Source: Massilia sp. BJB1822 | GTDB lineage: Bacteria > Pseudomonadota > Gammaproteobacteria > Burkholderiales > Burkholderiaceae_D | NCBI RefSeq assembly: GCF_013369485.1 | Contig: NZ_JABWEB010000007.1 | Coordinates: forward strand, 186,001 to 250,000 | Direction of reading: 5' to 3' | Length of the DNA: 64,000 bases | In this document: positions 60,678-64,000 of the stretch, piece after piece | Layout of the letters: every line of letters begins with the position of its first letter | Numbering within the stretch: the stretch's first letter is position 1 | Program-made: the position numbers and the translations under genes | Notes under the pieces: generated by a model | What the model saw: the letters and a program-made list of their open reading frames with translations, nothing else | Told to the model about the DNA's origin: nothing | The model's database searches: none

Positions 60678-63464
60678 TTAGAACTTGTAAGCGCCGCTCA
60701 GATAGAACTGGCGGCCCAGGGCGCTCGAGTACGCTGGGTTGTAGCCGATCTGGTGCGGGCCGGTATTGCGCAGCGAGAAAGGCGGCTTGCGGTCGAACAG
60801 GTTCACGATGCCGGCGGTCAGCTCCACATTCTTGAGCGGACGATACTGGGTCTGCCAGTCGAAGGTGGTGTAGCTCGGCACGCGCAGCGTGATGTCGTAG
60901 CATTCCTGGGCGGCGTCGGCAGTGACCACGGCGCAGCTGCTGGCGTTCTGGTTCTTGTCGGTATAGCCGTTGCGGTAGCTGGCCGTCGCGGTGTGCGTGA
61001 ACTGGGCCGATTCCCAGGAGCTGGTGGCGCGGATGATGTTGCGGAAGCTGACCTTGTCGTTGTAGCCGAAGCGGTTCAGGCTGGTTTCCCACTGGTCGCT
61101 CGTGCCCGGACGGGTATAGCGCGAACGCAGCAGGAAGGTGCCGGCCAGGCGGCTGGTGAGCTTGCCGCCGAAGAGCTTGGCCTTGTGCGTCAAGTCATAG
61201 TCGATGCCGCGGTTTTCCACCTGGCCCACATTCATCGGCAGCAGCTTGATGGCCAGCACGTCCTGGCCGGTCGAGCCGATATGCTTGGTGGTGAACAGGT
61301 CCAGGTACTGGTTCGGGTAAGCGGCAATCAAGCCTTCGCTCACTTCGGTCACCTGGTCGCGGATCGACACATTCCACAGGTCGAGCGACAGGCTCAGCGA
61401 ATCGATCGGCTCGAACACGGCACCCACCGACCATTGCTTGGATTTCTCCGGGCTCAGTTCCGGATTGCCGCCTTTGAAGGCTTCGAGCTGGGTACGGTTG
61501 CGCGAGCAGTACTTGGCCAGCGGATGGTTGGCCAGGCCGTTGGCGGCCGACAGCGGGCAGGCGTAAGGCGCGCCGGTGACGCCGAAGTCGACCAGCGGGC
61601 TGGCGATCTGCGACATGTCGGCGGCGCGGAAGCCGCTGCCGATGGCGCCGCGCAGCATCAGGTTCTTCATCGGCGTGTACTTGGCGCTGACCTTGTAGGT
61701 GGCGGCGCTTTCCGACTTGCCCACGTCGCGGCCGGTCAGGTTGTCCTTGACGGAGCCGATGCGGTCATAGCGCAGCGAGGTGGTCATTTCGAGCTGCTGC
61801 AGCAGCGGCGTGACCAGCTCGGCGTAGGCGCCGCTGGTGTCGCGCTGGTAGCCGCTGTCGACCTGCGGGCTGTCGAACAGGATGGCGGCATCGCGCGCGG
61901 TATCGGACTGCTCCAGCTTGAACTTGGTCTTGCGGTAATCCAGGCCCACGCCCAGCATGGCGGTGCCGGCCGGCAGCTGGAAGGCGTTGCGCGAGGCGCG
62001 CGCGTCGAAGCCCGTCATGGTCACGGTCTGCACATTGTAGCTGCCGGTGTAGGCAGTGCTGTTCAGCACATCGCGCATGGCTTGCGGCAGCTTGCCCTGC
62101 TCGTAGCCGAAGGGGTCGAACAGGCCGGCGTCGATGGCGGCATTGAATTTCTTCTCGAGCGGGAAGCCGCTCAGGTATTTCTGATCCTGCTTGTTCTTGG
62201 AATAGGTCAGGGCGCTGTTGATGTCCCAGCCGAAGGCGCTGCCGTCGACGCCGGTCACCAGGTGGGTGGCGGTGGTGGCGTAGTCATAGCCGCGGTTGCC
62301 CATTTCGTACAGGCGGTATTTGGCGGACACCGCGGTCACGCCGGCTGCCTGTTCCGGGGTCAGGTAAGGCAGGATGTATTTGCTGTACAGGGGCGACGAG
62401 GTCTTCAGCGAGAACTCGGCCGGATACGGGGCGATGCGGGCGATGATGCTGGCCTTGGTGTAGGCCAGGTCGAAGAAGCCGTTGAAGCCGCTGTTGCCGA
62501 GCTTCAGGCTGCCCGAGCTGAACAGGGCGTCGCGCTTCGATTCCGGATTGATCTCGACGGTCGAAGTGTAATCGTAGTAGCAGGAACCGTCGTGGAAAGC
62601 GTCCACGTTGGCGGTGGCGCATTTGCCGCCATTCATGCGCGCGAACGGGTTAAAGTCGACGCTCTGGCTCTCGCCCTTGGCGTCGTTGTAGATCACGCTG
62701 GCGTTGGCCGGCACGGCGCGCGGCGAACCGTTGATGAACTGCAGCGCCTTGCCGTTTTTCGGATCGGTGAAATTGATGATGCCGGTCTTGGCGAAGTCGC
62801 GCTGCGAGGCCTTGAGCTGCTTTTGCTTATCGTGGCTCAGCGCGAAGAACAGGCTGTAGCCGTCTTCCTCCAGATTGCCGAAGCCCTTGCTCAGCGAGAG
62901 CGATTCCGAGGCGCCGCCCGCTTCTTCGGGACGGCTGTACTTGGCCTTGACTTCCCACTGCGTCGCGCCTTTTTTCAGGATGAAGTTGACCACGCCGGCA
63001 ATCGCGTCGGCGCCATACAGGGCCGAGGCGCCGTCGGTCAGCACTTCGACGCGTTCGATGGCCGACAGCGGAATCGAATTCAGGTCGATGGTGGTGCCCG
63101 AGTTGGACGGGGCCACGCGGCGGCCGTTGAGCAGCACCAGGGTGTAGGCTGGGCCGATATCGTGGATCGAGGCCGTGGTCACGCCGCCGCCGCCGCCGCC
63201 GACCGATTCGGCCGCCACATTGAAGCCCTGCATGGCTGGAATCTGCTGGATGAAGTCGGTCACGCTGGAGACGCCGGACTTCAGGATGTCTTTCTGGCTG
63301 AACGATTGCACCGGCAGCGCGGCTTCGGCCGCGACACGCTTGATGCTGGAGCCGGTGATTTCCACGCGCTGCATGGCTTCCTGGGCGCTGGCGGCGTGCA
63401 TGCCGACCAGCAGGCTGCCTGCGAACATGACGCGCAGGGAACGGGACAACACTTTCTCGATCAT
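60678..63464 (-). CDS. TonB-dependent receptor
   Basis: A 928-residue outer-membrane receptor and paralogue of the convergent 57638 gene. Signal peptide: MIEKVLSRSLRVMFAGSLLVGM...ASAQ. The mature part starts RVEITGSSIKRVAAEAALPVQSF. A run of six glycines (ESVGGGGGGVTTASIHDIG, encoded by a GCC-type triplet repeat near 63182-63201) stands in the plug, where its paralogue has VNGGAAGVTTAALH. The plug signature is LTDGASALYGADAIAGVVN. The barrel ends QFYLSGAYKF. The start ATG is preceded by AAGAAAGAAAACAAG. It is followed by the shared terminator. The ligand is unknown. Confidence 0.92.
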   Translation of the reverse strand: MIEKVLSRSLRVMFAGSLLVGMHAASAQEAMQRVEITGSSIKRVAAEAALPVQSFSQKDILKSGVSSVTDFIQQIPAMQGFNVAAESVGGGGGGVTTASIHDIGPAYTLVLLNGRRVAPSNSGTTIDLNSIPLSAIERVEVLTDGASALYGADAIAGVVNFILKKGATQWEVKAKYSRPEEAGGASESLSLSKGFGNLEEDGYSLFFALSHDKQKQLKASQRDFAKTGIINFTDPKNGKALQFINGSPRAVPANASVIYNDAKGESQSVDFNPFARMNGGKCATANVDAFHDGSCYYDYTSTVEINPESKRDALFSSGSLKLGNSGFNGFFDLAYTKASIIARIAPYPAEFSLKTSSPLYSKYILPYLTPEQAAGVTAVSAKYRLYEMGNRGYDYATTATHLVTGVDGSAFGWDINSALTYSKNKQDQKYLSGFPLEKKFNAAIDAGLFDPFGYEQGKLPQAMRDVLNSTAYTGSYNVQTVTMTGFDARASRNAFQLPAGTAMLGVGLDYRKTKFKLEQSDTARDAAILFDSPQVDSGYQRDTSGAYAELVTPLLQQLEMTTSLRYDRIGSVKDNLTGRDVGKSESAATYKVSAKYTPMKNLMLRGAIGSGFRAADMSQIASPLVDFGVTGAPYACPLSAANGLANHPLAKYCSRNRTQLEAFKGGNPELSPEKSKQWSVGAVFEPIDSLSLSLDLWNVSIRDQVTEVSEGLIAAYPNQYLDLFTTKHIGSTGQDVLAIKLLPMNVGQVENRGIDYDLTHKAKLFGGKLTSRLAGTFLLRSRYTRPGTSDQWETSLNRFGYNDKVSFRNIIRATSSWESAQFTHTATASYRNGYTDKNQNASSCAVVTADAAQECYDITLRVPSYTTFDWQTQYRPLKNVELTAGIVNLFDRKPPFSLRNTGPHQIGYNPAYSSALGRQFYLSGAYKF

Positions 63465-63718
63465 CTTGTTTTCTTTCTTGAAGGCGGATACAGACTCCGG
63501 CGCCTGGGCGCCGCGTAACTGGCAGTTTGCAGTCCCCGTGATTCTGTATGGGTAATCGCGGGAGAATCATGTAATCACCGGCCAAACAAGATTGTCAATT
63601 TAGCGACCTATTTTTTTGGATAAACGACGTTTTTATGCAAATAAATTCTCCAAAAAACAACAGATTTCCGGCTTTGTTATTAATTCAATAATGTACTATT
63701 GGTTAGTGAAGAAATGGG
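63465..63718. other. Spacer with a candidate minus-strand promoter
   Basis: About 250 bases without a gene. On the minus strand a perfect TTGACA -35 lies at 63593-63598, with the weak -10 candidate ATTACA 17 bases further on, about 130 bases before the 63464 start codon. The part from 63600 to 63718 is AT-rich and holds nothing else recognisable. Confidence 0.45.
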
Positions 63719-63743
63719 AAAAACGGCTCCGCGCGGGAGCCGT
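63719..63743 (-). terminator. Rho-independent terminator of the last receptor
   Basis: On the minus strand CGGCTCC-CGCGC-GGAGCCG is followed by five Ts. It lies about 36 bases behind the stop codon of the truncated receptor. Confidence 0.75.
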
Positions 63744-63778
63744 GGACAGGCGGGAAGGCGGGGCCAGCCCGCCCGGCC

Positions 63779-64000
63779 TTAGAAGAATTTGTAATGCGCG
63801 CCGACCTTGAAGTAACGGCCGATGGCGCCGCTGGCATCCATCGGGTTATAGCTCATGCCGCCATAGGTCAGCGGATCGAGCGGGGCGATCTTGTCGGTCA
63901 CGTTGTTGACCGAGGCGAACAGGGTCAGCTGGTTGCCGAATTTCCAGCGCGCCGACATGTCCAGCGTGGTGAACGAGGGGATGCGGCAATCGCCGGGCGC
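63779..64000 (-). CDS. TonB-dependent receptor, C-terminal part only (cut by window edge)
   Basis: The minus strand is open from the window edge to a TAA at 63779-63781 and encodes the last 73 residues of an outer-membrane receptor. Readable parts are FTTLDMSARWKFGNQLTLF, then NVTDKIAPLDPLTYGGMSYN and GRYFKVGAHYKFF. The pattern LDPLTYG..SYNP...SGA.GRYF.VGA.Y.F is shared with the receptor at 52800-55667, so the two are paralogues. It ends with a doubled phenylalanine instead of a single one. The rest of the gene lies outside the window. Confidence 0.88.
   Translation of the reverse strand, partial: APGDCRIPSFTTLDMSARWKFGNQLTLFASVNNVTDKIAPLDPLTYGGMSYNPMDASGAIGRYFKVGAHYKFF

Overview
The window looks like a chromosomal segment of a GC-rich betaproteobacterium, most likely of the Oxalobacteraceae (Massilia, Duganella or a relative). 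This is inferred from family content and gene order: glnA next to ntrB-ntrC with a DUF4124 protein between them, glnE divergent from a yhdP-nitrilase-tldD run, a tkt-gap pair, and many TonB-dependent receptors. Housekeeping genes are GC-rich. Several intergenic spacers, mainly in front of outer-membrane receptors, are strikingly AT-rich. No tRNA, rRNA, CRISPR array, insertion sequence or phage gene was seen.

Layout. 1-3.6 kb: the 3' part of a penicillin-binding transpeptidase, two copies of an inverted repeat, and a TAXI-type solute-binding protein. 3.8-6.3 kb: the first TonB-dependent receptor. 6.3-11.9 kb: a nitrogen-assimilation block with a divergent rhodanese gene, NtrC sites and a sigma-54 promoter before glnA, a DUF4124 protein, ntrB and ntrC. 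11.8-17 kb: tandem NtrC-like repeats, a CorA transporter, a REC-DUF3369-GAF-histidine kinase hybrid, and a FAD-dependent oxidoreductase. 17.7-31.1 kb: four TonB-dependent receptors in a row on the plus strand, each with its own terminator and a long spacer. 31.1-32.5 kb: a BigR/SqrR-like ArsR repressor with a rhodanese-membrane protein and a divergent AhpD-like protein. 32.5-36.5 kb: rsmE, tkt and gap. 36.5-42.4 kb: a TetR regulator, a receptor, a WYL regulator, a GST-like protein and a Cache-domain protein. 42.5-51.9 kb: glnE, yhdP, a Nit-family hydrolase and tldD. 51.9-64 kb: an orphan membrane-anchored protein, four more receptors (the last one cut by the window edge), and a DAHP synthase gene behind an aromatic-residue leader peptide.

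How the parts work together. Glutamine synthetase, its two-component regulator NtrB/NtrC and its adenylyltransferase GlnE are all present. The DNA sites upstream of glnA fit NtrC plus sigma-54 control. Ten TonB-dependent receptors, nine complete, imply an outer membrane specialised for scavenging scarce substrates. No TonB, ExbB or ExbD gene and no dedicated inner-membrane uptake genes lie beside them. The best candidate for a little-described regulatory device is the attenuator in front of the DAHP synthase gene: a 22-residue peptide with seven aromatic residues among ten positions, followed by a terminator hairpin whose 5' arm can alternatively pair with the end of the peptide-coding segment.
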